Below are positions 45,764-57,822 of a stretch of DNA of 64,000 bases, piece by piece. The DNA comes from Clitopilus passeckerianus (taxonomy: Eukaryota; Basidiomycota; Agaricomycetes; Agaricales; Entolomataceae). Positions within the stretch are counted from its first letter, which is position 1; every line of letters begins with the position of its first letter. The notes under the pieces were generated by a model that saw only the letters and a list, made by a program, of their open reading frames with translations, made no database searches and was not told the origin of the DNA. Both the position numbers and the translations under genes were made by a program. The DNA lies in contig CALYLX010000096.1 of NCBI GenBank assembly GCA_944990035.1, positions 62,001-126,000 on the forward strand, in the 5' to 3' direction.

Positions 45764-48700
45764 GGGTGGGCAGTAGAAACGTTTGTTGAGCGGGGGTGAG
45801 TTTAGCGACGGAAGGTTTCACCGATCCAAGTTTTTAAAGGGCAGGCCAGTATGGCCTTAGTATCGACATCCGCGTCATCTTTTAGTCAAGGGAAACTGAC
45901 ATAATCGGCCCGACAGAGGTTGATCGACTGATAGGCCTGCCTGTACTAATGTCGTTTGCCTAATCGGGGCCGCGAGCCCCTCTTCCAGTGGTAGGTAAAC
46001 GTGCAAGCCTGTGATACACCATGGCCACAAGCTACTCTGTTTTGTTAGAGATACATGGCCAAGCAGTCCGATGGCCCATTTCTGAAGTCTGAGCATGCAA
46101 TGCGACCTCTCGGCCTCGGCAGTCACATTGCTTGCACCTGGATTACTGCTGGCGAAAGCGAGGTTCCTACTGTACTATGCAGAGGTTTCATTGCACCAGG
46201 ACCGATTCTCTGACAGTTCAGCCCCCGTTATTCACGCTGAAAGCATCAATAAGCGAGCATTTTCGCAGTCAGGACGCGCGAGAGGATGTAGCAATTAACC
46301 GGGAAAACAAGCAAGATGACAGTGGTCAACAGCATTCAACAGGCCGCCCGAACATCCGAGATATGTTGACATGTGTTATTTTCAGAGGGCATCAACCTTG
46401 GCAGCAGGGCTCGCTGTTTCTCCCTCATCCCGTTGAGAACGCGATTTAAACTCTGAAACTAGTATAGTACAATTTGCATGAATCGTTTCTTTCTTGAGCC
46501 TATAGCCTGCTTGCCACCGCCAGGTCCCAACCATTCGATTACCAATATCTAGGCATGTCCTATCCATCGCTCCAGCTTTACCCACGCGTGATGCCATAAC
46601 CCACAAGAGCCCACTGGCAGAAGCTGTTGACTATCTCCGTTAGATTCCCTGATGGCTGTCGAGCAGACGGTTTTGCCTAGGTTGTTCGCGGATAACAATT
46701 AGCTGGCGATAACAAGCCGAATATCCATGGCTACGCCAAGGTCCAAACAGTATCTGTTCTTCCAATATCTTTGAATTCAAAACGTACGACTATACGCTTC
46801 ACTTCTTCACTTCTTCTTCATACCTTTCGGCCTCGTATGCGATTAATGCTACCTTTGTTTTTCCATCAAGTCTTCCGTCTATCCGGGATGATGCATCACT
46901 CACACGGATAATTAATTGTAGGAGAAGTCAAAGCACCGCATTATGGCGAGCTCTAAGAATCTGTCGGTAAAATTACCGAGAACGGATGTAATTTTTGTTC
47001 GATAAGGGCATGCCAATGATTACGGCTTGCTGCGCACCCAAGAGGCCCAGAAGATTCGGATCGGCGTTCCTGGCCACTCGAACTCCATTACTTTGGCTAC
47101 TACAAAAGGCCTTCATTTATCGGCGCCCGTGAATAACGAATATTCAAGAAGCAACTCCCCGTAGGTGCAATGCGTAGGCATGAGAGGGCTGCAGCTTTGA
47201 CTTCAGGCTGCTAGCTGACTAGCTAATTAGAGTACATCTTTGAAGATGGGCTAGTGGGCACAGCATGTCAATGGGCCATCATGAATACCAACTGTTTCTC
47301 AACTTCTTCCTGCACCCCACTAAAGAGGAACCAGCTGGGCCTTTTCCCCCGAGGGGCAACCAAGGAATCACCACAGCTGGCGTCATCTTAGCTACTACGC
47401 CACCAGTTCCTGACATCCCATCCCGGGAGCTCATACTGGATCCCAGCCCGAGAGAAGTCCCCACTACATCATAACTTCTCTGGATCACGAGGAAAATTAA
47501 CTCAGCCCCAGCCATGATGTTGTTTGGGTTCCATCCTGGATGCGGTCAGATGCCAGTGGAATTCCGTCGCACCTTCTTCGTATATTCGCTCATATCTCTG
47601 CTCCATCTAAATCTAGCGAGCATGTGAATTGATCTGAGGCTCCTACTAGTATGACATGAGCGATGAAGAATCATGCACATGAATATGTGTGGTCTAAAGG
47701 CGCCCTTCGAACCCCATGATATCATATACCAGCAGCTGATTTGGGGCCGCCCCGCCACTATTACCATCAGCAGCGTAACTTTTAGGAACGCATCGGGGGT
47801 GAAGGAAGGGATGGAACTGATGATAGAACGAGAAAGGATAGAAGATGCGTTGCGGGTAGGTAAAGGAGAGCATGAATATGATAATCGAGGCGACCAGAAG
47901 CCGTCCGTGAATTGGCTGGGAAAATGGGAGGGCCTGGTCTCCAGTAAAACGCGAAGCCTCAGCAAGGGGACAGAAGCAATCTCTAAATTGCATGAAAGAA
48001 CTAAGCGACATAGGACATTAGGGTTAGCAAGGTTGAGCGAGCATGCTTGGGATTTGTGAAAATATGAAAAGCTTCTTGATATAACAACCGGTCGCAAAAC
48101 AAGAAGCGCCTGGGAAGGATTTCGAGGCTCGTTGTCTCCCTTTGTAGAAGAAATGACGGATGCTCACCACCATGTCTACCGTTCTAAGAGTGATCCAGTT
48201 ATTCAGGTTGGCAGAGATCGAAGGTAGAGCAGTAGAGAATAACTTGAAAGAAAGATACAATTGCTCAACATCTCTTGTAATGCCTGCGTACCAGGCCCTG
48301 TATGCGAGCTGCACTCTGCCCAAAGGCGAATTCTGGGCATGCTGGGGCTTCGTAGTGCGCTGCCCGCGATTTTCGCAAGCTCGTTGCCGGTCTGTCTCCT
48401 GGCTACGGGGGTGAGGAATAGGGCCCGCGCATACAGTCATACACTTTTAATTGGCTTGAACAGAATCCAGTGGTGCCAGTAATTACCAATCAAGACTTGC
48501 TTCCTGTTAGCCTGAGAAGAATCCATAGTTGCCAGTGAATCTCAGAACGCCGCATGTCCTAAAGTCGTGCTGGTCGTCAAGAGCGTCGCTGGAATTCAGC
48601 ACTGAGGTGTGGTAGACCAAGACGAAGAGACCAGAAGCTCGCGACGACGACAAATCAGAGTGGGATGGCCTTGGTTCGAATCAAGCCAGATTATAGCCGA

Positions 48701-49501
48701 GCTGTTGTTCCCTTGAATCGTTTGGAGAGCGGACTCATCTATGTAGGTAGGAGGAGACGAAGACGAGGTTTCTCAGCTACGGATGTAGTGGTCGCTCAAG
48801 TCAAAGGCCAGGTGGTGGCGAGGAATTGACCTTTCTTACGTGCATTTCAAGTCAAATCGGTCTCGACTCCTTGACTTGCACGCGGTTGTTATTTGTTTCA
48901 TTCGTCATTTTATTTGTTGTGTTCGATATAATTAACATATGGGAGGAAGGTTCAGTCATGCAGAAAACGTGGTAGGTAGAGTGGTAGGTCGGAATCAAGG
49001 TCGTGAAGTATGTACATGGCCTGACAAATGTCATGAAGAGTAGAAAAGAAACAAGAAACCGTGATCGTCAACCACGGGTGTATCTATAGGAAACATGTCG
49101 TATATAGAAGAGAACATGCACCAGGGGGATAAGATTAAATAGAAAGTAAAAAAGGTAAAGGATTAATGAAACTCGACATCCAGACAAAACCTCTCCCAAG
49201 AGCTTGATCAGCCAACCTGTGTCGACGAAGAGCGACAGGGGTGACCAAGTTCCGACTAAACACGCCCACGAGTTATCTGATGCCATGACTGAGGAATGCG
49301 TACAACCAAGAAGGCGAACACGGGGGATATATGACGATGAAAAGGTTGCACGCCGATGAAGGGGACGGAGAATGAAGGGAATGACACCAGATCGGGTGAG
49401 CCAGGTCTAGTTGTTGTATTACATGATAGCTTGAAATTTTAGAATCGGAAAATCAACGCGAAGGAGAGGTGAAGAGAGGAAGGTCGGAGTGAAGGAGTCG
49501 T
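45764..49501. other. 3.7-kb stretch without a recognisable gene
   Basis: Left end: promoter of the ABC transporter. Right end (about 48850-49501): 3' flank of the H+-ATPase. In between, open frames of up to 183 codons (47546-48097 minus) overlap a 128-codon frame on the opposite strand (47673-48059); neither has a recognisable motif or splice partners. No transposon ends or repeats longer than about 15 bases were noticed. Confidence 0.4.
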
Positions 49502-52500
49502 CTATGCAGCAGTCCGGCTGGGGTTGCGAGCGAGGGTCGCACCGGTGCGCTGAGCTTGGATGGAGGAGAATCGTTGGAGCTCTTCGGGCTTCATCGACAC
49601 TTTGCCACCGAAGCCAACCTTGCGAGCAGCGCGCTTGATGAACGAGACACGGTTGGAGTATAGTGACTCGTGGATGGAAGCAGCGCGGGATTGGGTACGG
49701 GTGATGGGGACACCAGTGACGGAGGCCTGGACTTGCTCGGCAACTTGGCGTTCACGGCGCTCACGGAGGTACTTGATGATAGTAGCCTTCATGGCGAACT
49801 TGATCCAGTCGAGAGGAATGAACCAGACGATATTCTAAGAAAGTTGGAGTCAGCGTCTGTAAACATGGCCCGGAAGGATAAAGTTAGCTTACCCAGATCC
49901 AAACGATACCGATCCAGCCACCAGAGATAGGCTTGATATTAGTGAAGCCCCAGTCGGCATAGGCGGCGATGATGGAGGCGATGAGCTGAGCAATACCGAA
50001 GGCAGCCATGAGGGCAACGGATGGGCGTTCCATGAAGAAGAATCCGTGCGAACGGGTGACGAAGATGAGTGCCTGTGAGATCATGGCGACTTGGAGGTAG
50101 ACGATCATGTGGAGGTGAGGATCGTTGGCATCGGTGTAGTTGTCGACGCCGAACTTCCTTCCGAAGAAATCGGTCTCCAAGATGGCGCAAACGAGGGCAA
50201 TACTGGAGGAAAAAGTAGTTAGAACCAAATTGAAGAAAAGTAGTCAATATAGGCTTACGTTGAGGCAGTGAGGAAAAGACCGTAGGCGATGGCGAAAGCG
50301 AAAATCTCGGCCAAGTCCCAGCTGTCCGGAGTCATGGAAGGGAGGACACGATCAACGGAGAGGGTCATGATGGTACCGTCGTTGAGAAGGGCGATGATAA
50401 GAACCATGAAGGGAGGGAAATCGAACTTGTAGGCGAAGGCGAGGATGGCGAAGCAGACGACGATACGGATGGTGACAGCGCAGGCGTAGATGGAGTAGTT
50501 CCTCATACGCTGGAAGATGACACGAGAACCGCGGATGGCGTGGACGATGGTGGAGAGACCAGGCTCGGTCAAGACGATATCGGCAGCACCACGAGCAGCA
50601 TCGGTAGCACCCTCGACAGCAATACCGACATTGGCACGGGAAAGGGCAGGGGCGTCGTTGGCACCATCACCAGTCATGGCGCAAAGGTGACCAAGACCCT
50701 GGAGACGCTTGACAATCTCGTATTTGTGCTCGGGGAAGACTCCTGCGAAACCATCGGCATCCATGATCATGTCGTCGAGGCTCATGTGCTTGCCACCTGG
50801 AGGGGGTCCGTCCTTCAAAACCTTGGCGGGGTACATGTGGTCACCAAGACCGAGACGACGACCGGTTTCCTTTGCAATGGCGAGCTGATCGCCAGTAACC
50901 ATCTTGACCTTGACACCGAGGGCGATGGCATCGTCGATGGTCTGCTTGGTATCGTCACGGGGAGGATCGAAGATGGCGAGGAGACCAATAAGCTCGAATC
51001 CGTTACCCTCAGCCTCGGGATCCTGACCGTCAAGTTCCTCGTATGCGACAGCGAGGGCACGGAGACCACGGGAAGCGTATTCCTCAACATCGGCCTCAAG
51101 CTTGTTCTCGACTTCCTCAGTCTTGTTGCGAGTGCAAAGTTCGATGATGATACCGGTCATACCCTTGGTGACACGCTTGAGCTTGCCGGAGGACTCCTCG
51201 AGGTAAGTGATCTCAGTACGCTTGTCGACGGGATTGAAAGGCTTGAAGTCGAGGAGCTTGATGCCAGCACGAGCCTTGGCGGGTTCGCCAATAGCAGTAA
51301 CGACAGCGGTATCGATAGCATCCTGATTCTCAGTGCGAGAAGCGTATGCAGCGAGGAGGATGACGTCATCGGCAGAGAAGGGGCCGTAGGTGCGGATGGT
51401 GTTGCGGTCGATGGTAAGCTTGTTGGTGGTAAGGGTACCGGTCTTGTCAGAGCAGAGGATGGTGACACCAGCCAACTCCTCGATAGCAGTGATACGGGTG
51501 ACAATGGCCTTGTGCTTGGCGAGTTGCTGAGCACCGACGGCGAGGGTGACGGAGAGGACAGTGGGCATGGCAATGGGGATACCACCGATCAAGAGGACAA
51601 GGATGTTGTCGAGACCACGGCGGTACTTGTAGCGGAAACCGGCATACAAGCAGAGAATCTCTGCAACGACGAAAATACCGATGGAGACAAGGCAGAAGGA
51701 CCCGATTTGGGCGAGAATCTTCTGCAAGTGACCGGTAGTATCGTCATCCTGGCCAACGAGGGAGGCAGCACGACCGAAGAAAGTGTTGGCACCGGTAGAG
51801 ATGACGACACCCTCAGCCTCACCCTGCTTACAGGTGGAACCACTAAAATCGCGAATTTAGAACCTGACTTTAAGGATAGTGGAAAAATTTCAACTTACGA
51901 GAAACACTGGTCACCAAGCTTCTTGGACGAGGGAAGAGATTCACCAGTAAGGGCGGCTTGGTCGATAGAGACGTTGATGGATTCAGTGAGACGGCAGTCG
52001 GCGGGAACGATATCACCAATCTTGAAGGAAATCATATCACCAGGGACGAGGTCGGAAGATTCAATTTCTGACCAAGAACCGTCGCGCTTAACCTTGGCCT
52101 TAGGAGCAAGGGAGTCCATAAGAGCCTTGACAGCGTTACCGGCATTGCGTTCTTCGTAGAAACCGATGGCGGAGTTGATGAATAGAAGGAGGACGATACC
52201 GACGAAATCTTGCCAGTCGGGTGCACGACCTTCTCCGTTGGAGAGGGCAATGGCCACGAGGGCAGCACCCTCCATGACCCAGGAAAGGGGGTTCCACATA
52301 AAGGACAGGAACTAACAAATTCAGAGAGATATGTCAGAGGCGGGCCCCACGGAGGCATGAAATAGGAAAACATACCTGAAGGAAAGCGTTCTGCTCCTCG
52401 CTCTCGAGTTTATTGGGGCCGAAAAGTCCCAAACGGCGTTGGGCCTCCTCCTTAGAGAGACCTTCATCGCTACATTGCAGGAGGGTGAAAACGTCCTCGA

Positions 52501-52834
52501 TGACAATGGTCTCCAGATCGACCTTTTCCTTATCATAGAGATCTTCGGCCTTCAACTCAATCTATACAAGTCTGATTAGTACCGATATCAGCGAAATTCA
52601 GGGAAATTGCACGTACCGTCGACATGTCAACATTCGCGTCTGGAAAGAGGGTGAATATTTGCGTCAGCACTTCGAAAATCACAACAGCGACATGACGGAT
52701 AGCTTACGAGTTGGCTTCTCGGTCTCATGGTCAATATCCTTGTACTCTCTCTTCCTTTTCTCAGGTGGGGCGGTGGGAGTAGAGGCGGGTGAATCGCCTT
52801 GTGGACCGGGTTCCTTTTCAATGTTTGAAGACAT
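49502..52834 (-). CDS. PMA1: plasma-membrane H+-ATPase, 7 exons, 991 aa
   Basis: P3A-type proton pump that energises the plasma membrane. Minus-strand exons: 52708-52834, 52617-52639 (23 nt), 52376-52561, 51899-52311, 50259-51842, 49893-50202, 49502-49834; phases all match. Motifs in order: TGES in the actuator domain, PTVLSVTL in helix M4, the phosphorylated Asp in [17 protein letters not shown] in the nucleotide-binding domain, MVTGDQ, and the hinge [11 protein letters not shown]. About ten membrane helices are apparent. A C-terminal regulatory tail is rich in Arg/Ser ([19 protein letters not shown]). The length is normal. Strong codon bias leaves a 539-codon shadow frame on the opposite strand, consistent with very high expression. 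Confidence 0.97.
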
Positions 52835-55800
52835 GGTTGCAGGTAAGAGTTCAACCAACGACGACGAGGGGTTTAAAGCCCTATAGAAATGGTGTCGATT
52901 ACCACGACTTTGACGGCGAGTACGGCGACAAGCGAGTCGAGGACGATAAAGGGTTGGAAGAGAGGGGAATGGCGTCGGAGGAGGATATGTTGCCTTTTAT
53001 TTTCGCAGGACCCCAATTCAAACGATCAAACAAGAAAACACGGACAAACACTTTGCATCCCGACCCGCGATCCTTCCTACTCCGTTCTGATTTACGGAAG
53101 AATAATAGTCTTCCTCCTCAGCCTGCTCTATTGTATTTTCTGCTCATATTTCTGTCCAATTCAAGCATGTTTCTTCCGATGTTCAATGCTCTACGAGCTT
53201 GCCGTGCTTTCGGCCAAAGCGGAGTCCAAAATCTATCAGTCGGCCTTACGCACAGAAATAGCCAACAAGATCACGTTGCTTTCCGAATTTACCCTCCCTG
53301 ATCAGATCGCCTGTTGAAGGCTCACCCGAGGCGCCATTCCACTGTGGATGGAAGGTCGACAGCCAGCTGTCAATTATATCCCCTTGGCGCGGCGTTATCA
53401 TTAATACCCCAGCCTCTTATTCTAGTCTAGTACGTTTCAAAACCAGGGATCAGTGCCTTCTCAACCCTTCTCCCCATATCGAATAGTACAGATAGTTGCC
53501 AGTATATACATCACAAATTGACAATGTCAGTTTGAGCGAACTATCCATAGGAACGGTGAACGATGGACAAGAGAACCGACCAACCGTCCGCTTCCGCTCA
53601 CCCACTAACGCCTACTGACGCGAAGATCCTCATCAACCAGTAGCATTCTTCCCTCGAGTCCTCCTCAAACGACTGACATAAGGCAAGCGTCCGACCCCGG
53701 TACCGTCCCCGATTGTGCTGTGAAATGCGAGCCTATCGGATACCGGCATCATGCTGTATTATGCTACCAAATGCGCTTACATTCGCTTTTATCCTATCAT
53801 CGTATCAAAAAAAGCTTTCTCTAGTCATCCTTCATCTTCATTGAGTCTATAACGCCCCTTGCTGATCCACTTTTCTTCAATTCTCCTTGCACACCTTTGA
53901 CATCGGACCGACCGTAAAAATGGACATGGAAGGACCTGCGTATGTTACCAAACTCGCGTCATAGGCTACAGCTCCAACCCCATTGCTTGGTAAGCTTTTT
54001 TCAAAGACAGCCGGTTAGCCTTTTCAACTTTGCCGCCGGCATCTCTTCAAAGCCGTTCACTTTGGAGTATGCAAAAAAAAAATTGGAAAGGATGTTGTCG
54101 TCCGCGGTCGTCCAAGATATGATATATGATCTTGAATGTTCAATTTTCGTTCGTCGCCGGCGTCACCTCCATCAACAAGATCATTCACCGTCCCGCTCGT
54201 TGCTGGACGCATCAGGAAATACCACCGCACATCTCAGCTGCTCTGTCCCAGGGAGTCACGCTTCCAATGGAACTCCCACATCGGATGTCGCTCTACAGAC
54301 GCCCCAAAAGAGACCCTCAGGCCCCTCCGAGAATGTGTTAGAAGGTGCTTACGCTGGGCAGCACAGTGTGCACCCCCTGTGGACGTCCCTTGAGCATGAG
54401 GACCTTCCGTGTGCCCGGTCTGAGCACAAGGTGCAGCATCATCGATCCGCGTTCGGCATTTCCTTATCGGACTTCGTTCGGATATCCGGATAATGATCGT
54501 CTTTCATTAGCCGACGAGTCCCCGGTAATGTAATAAACTTTGCCTCCAGCCTTTCGAGGATAACATTTCCTTTTTGAATTCGAGTGCAGACTGAAGATGG
54601 ATTTGCTTTTGAGATTTTCAGCTGCGAGGAGGAGCTGGGATTTGCTGGACACAATCAGTCGACGACGGCCGTACCCATTCTACAGATCTTTTTCGGCTTG
54701 CTTCTTGTCTTGTGCTCGTCGAAGACCATGCTGCCAAGACACTCTTTCTCGCTTTCGACTTCGACCAAGCCTTCGTTAGTGTGCAGTCTAGTGTTATCGT
54801 TCGAGTAGAAATCTTGGAACTCTAGGCAACTGCTGTATTCTTGATTGATTGACGTATTCGAATTTCATGCTGTGTGCCGGACAACATTTTCAGAAGCTAG
54901 GTGTATTGACTACGCATTTCTTCGCAAAACAAAACCAAGCCATTTAGCTTCCGCTTAGCTCGAAGATAAGCACCACTTTGGCTGGGCAATGCGCAGCCAA
55001 TAAGTTTCCTTTCATTGCTAATTCTTGGTCGTCTGCCAGCAATACCTCAAGGGATGCAAGCGTTTCAATTGTTCTATTGATATCACAGCATGAGTGTTGA
55101 TAGACGCATCGTCATGGTGCTCAGCCATTCATCGTGACACCCCAGAATCCTAACATAGTTCCATATCCCCATTAACCCAAGTCGTGAATCTTCACACTCA
55201 GCCACCAGTGGCGCCTTCGCCCACACACGGTAATCATCAAACTTCTGCACTCCTCGTCGTGACTCAACTCCACATGTGAAGTTTCCTTCGAGGCAGCTGA
55301 AAGCCTAAATGCACACATCTGCCTCGAGATCCACCCGTGTTACGCATCTTTCCTACAGTGCCACCGCCAATTCTCCAGTATTCTCGAAAATGCAGAGTAC
55401 ACCCGTATCTCAATCTCTTGGCCCACATGTCGCTCCGTAAAATGGCGCGTACAGGGCTCAACGCGAACATTTGTGAGGGAAAAAGGCACATTACGGACGA
55501 ATCGATCCGAGCCGACGTCACTGCTCGCTGCCCGGTCCGATACGCTCACGATGGCGTGCTGGACCATGACCTGATGGTCCTGACGTCCCTAGACAGGGCA
55601 ATGGTCAACTGGCCAGTACACCCCAGGCCAGCCTCCCGACGCCACGAGAGCCAGTGAGATTCTCGAGATGTTCAAGTCCGTCTCGAGTATTCTGAGAGGT
55701 CGGTGATGCGGTGATATTGCCCGAGGCCTGGAGTTTGAATTCGTTGATAGTAATGCGCCGAGTAGATACGCAGATGCGTATTTACACGACGGGGCTGGAG

Positions 55801-56660
55801 GGTCGACGCTTTCTTCCTTTTGATTCTGTCTCCTCAAGTTCAGGCAATTACGCTCCCAGTCGTGTCTCCAGAATGTCCATCAGACTCCATAATTTATTTG
55901 AATTTTGCGAAATTCATCCTGAATGTCCTTTAATTAAGGGCTATCCCAGGCTATCCGACATCTTCCGTTCACTGGTGGATGCCTGATTGCCAGGAACACG
56001 ATACACGATCTTCAAAGAGGCCCTGCGGCGTGACCTAACCAACTTGAGGGTTTATTTCTATTCGCTGAGCCAATTGCACACATTTGTGACGCCGTCCACA
56101 CACTGTATGCGCGGCTTCCGCAGTTTGAAAATGCCTTTCTGAGTCTTGACTCTTGAGGACCCCATACACTTGGCAGTGAGACAGAGAGAGGGTCGGACAC
56201 ATACCTTCAACAATACGTCAGGATGAGGGTAAGCAGGGACGCTGATCTATTTTTATACTTTTGGTGCCTCGCCAACTCAATATATCAATTCAGTGCTTCA
56301 CCCTGTGCTGAGAATAGTCATCCTCTACTACGAAGTCGCACAAGACGATACAATCCTCGCAAATCCGCGTGCTCTAAACAGGAAGACCTATTTTCAGTAA
56401 GAAAATTTTCTGAGACACTACCTGTGGTACAATTGTGACTCTATTTTGGAACGTTACTGCGGGACTGACGAAGACGAGGCACAGAGCAGTGGAGCATTTG
56501 TTCTTAGGCTGGGACATCTTTAAGGAAGTCGGGGCCACAATTGCACCCCACTGGCGAGCAGAACGAACCAATGAAGTGAGAGTGGACTTCTAATGATAGT
56601 TCGAATATTAAGAAGATTATCGGCTGAGCAGATCGATATTTAAAAGCAGTCCTCTGTGGT
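52835..56660. other. region without a confidently identified gene
   Basis: Begins with the PMA1 promoter (about 52835-53500). Between 53921 and 54808 open frames can be strung together (listed separately). Frames at 55264-55837 exist on both strands and none has a recognisable domain. Confidence 0.35.
53921..54808 (+). CDS. possible spliced gene of unknown function
   Basis: Tentative. An ATG at 53921 gives MDMEGPA, followed by splice-like signals (GTATGT donor near 53940, CTACAG acceptor near 53972, GTAAGC donor near 53990). Further down, one frame is nearly open from 54126 (IPPHISAALSQGVTLP) but has a TAG at 54339-54341. It then continues (VCTPCGRPLSMRTFR) to a GTAATG donor and a GTGCAG acceptor near 54589, ending at 54808. 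The single stop and the lack of any family likeness mean it could be a relic or noise. Confidence 0.2.
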
Positions 56661-56879
56661 AGAAATGTATGCCATGGATGCTAAGAAACCATTCAAATCG
56701 TCTCGTGAGAGGCGATATCCGTGGCGCATGCTCACGGTACGTTGAAGGAATGCGACAATCTGAAGGTTTCCAAATAGTTACAAATACCTACCCCATTGTC
56801 CCTCAGGCCTCAGGCCTCAACTCCTTTGTTGCGACGAAAATGCTACCAACCGAAATCTATGGAGCTAAGCCAGGCGATG

Positions 56880-57720
56880 GTCCTTATCTACCTGGTGGGC
56901 ATTCGCGACTCAGAACGCTTGTACGAAACCAATAACAAGCGGTTTTTTGATTTTCTTCATACTGAACATTCCAAGAACATTCCACAATTGTGCCTTACAT
57001 CTTCGGAGTAGACTTTGATATATGGGCCCCTAACCATACTGCAAGGGATTGCGAATACTCCGAACGGACATTCGTGAATTACCTCTCGTATCTTCCCAAT
57101 CTTCGACAAATCACGTTGTCTCGAGTCGCCGGATACCTGGTGCTGGGGTTAAAGAATATTTTGCGAAATGTACCTCTACGATGCTGAGTTTTCCTGGATT
57201 CACAATCTCGAGGCCCTGATCCTTGCCCTCGAAACGGTCCCCAGGCTCCAGAATTTCGCATTTGAAGGCGACTAATTTGAAGTCCTTCCTCTCACATGTT
57301 CCCTGGAACAGAGCGAAAATCTGCACTTGAAGCGCCTTGACGGTGACCTGCCAAGACTAGTCCGTCTGGCTGGTCTGTTATAGAATCCATCGTTCATCAT
57401 TCTCTGACCCTGAACGCGTTAACTTTGCATTCAATATGGACCGTTGAGGACATAGTCCCGATCCAACCACTTCCCGAGCAAATAGGCATGCGTTTACGCT
57501 ACCTAGAACTGGATATTGCGCGTGCCCTATCGAGAGCGGAGAGCTCAAACCAAGGGTCCTTCCTGACATTGACACTCTCACCGTGCTACCAACTTCAGGA
57601 ATTATACTTCGCACGTTTACCGTGGATAATCGATTTTCATGTCGGTGGATTTTTTCACTGTTGGACACCATCACCTCCAAGAAATTTCAGCCCTTCGAGA
57701 TACACCTAACTTCGGGTTCC
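56880..57720 (+). pseudogene. eroded F-box-like/leucine-rich relic
   Basis: Fragments in changing frames follow the order of the 31-36 kb F-box-like subfamily. NNKRFFDFLHTEHSKNIPQL (near 56930-56990) resembles the subfamily signature segment, FVNYLSYLPNLRQITLSRV (near 57075-57130) is leucine-rich, HNLEALILALETVPRLQNF is in another frame near 57200, and LRYLELDIARALSRAE is near 57500. Stops and frame changes separate them and no intact N-terminus is visible. Best read as an old pseudogene. Confidence 0.45.
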
Positions 57721-57822
57721 GGCGCTATGTTGACTACGTTGACTACGTTCCCCCTCCAATATGTGGCGGCATCCGAACCCAACACCAGTGTCGTCATATC
57801 CAAATGCCTACCAATCATCTGG

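Noticed and set aside
47546..48097. 183-codon minus frame overlapping a 128-codon plus frame
   Set aside because: The two strands are open over the same stretch, neither has a recognisable motif or splice partners, and composition is unremarkable.
48660..48690. GGTTCGAATC, like a tRNA T-arm
   Set aside because: No matching acceptor, D-arm or anticodon stems could be formed around it; chance occurrence.
50540..52159. 539-codon open frame on the plus strand
   Set aside because: It lies antisense to PMA1, has low-complexity Gly/Thr/Asp/Glu composition and no domain. It is a by-product of the strong codon bias of PMA1.
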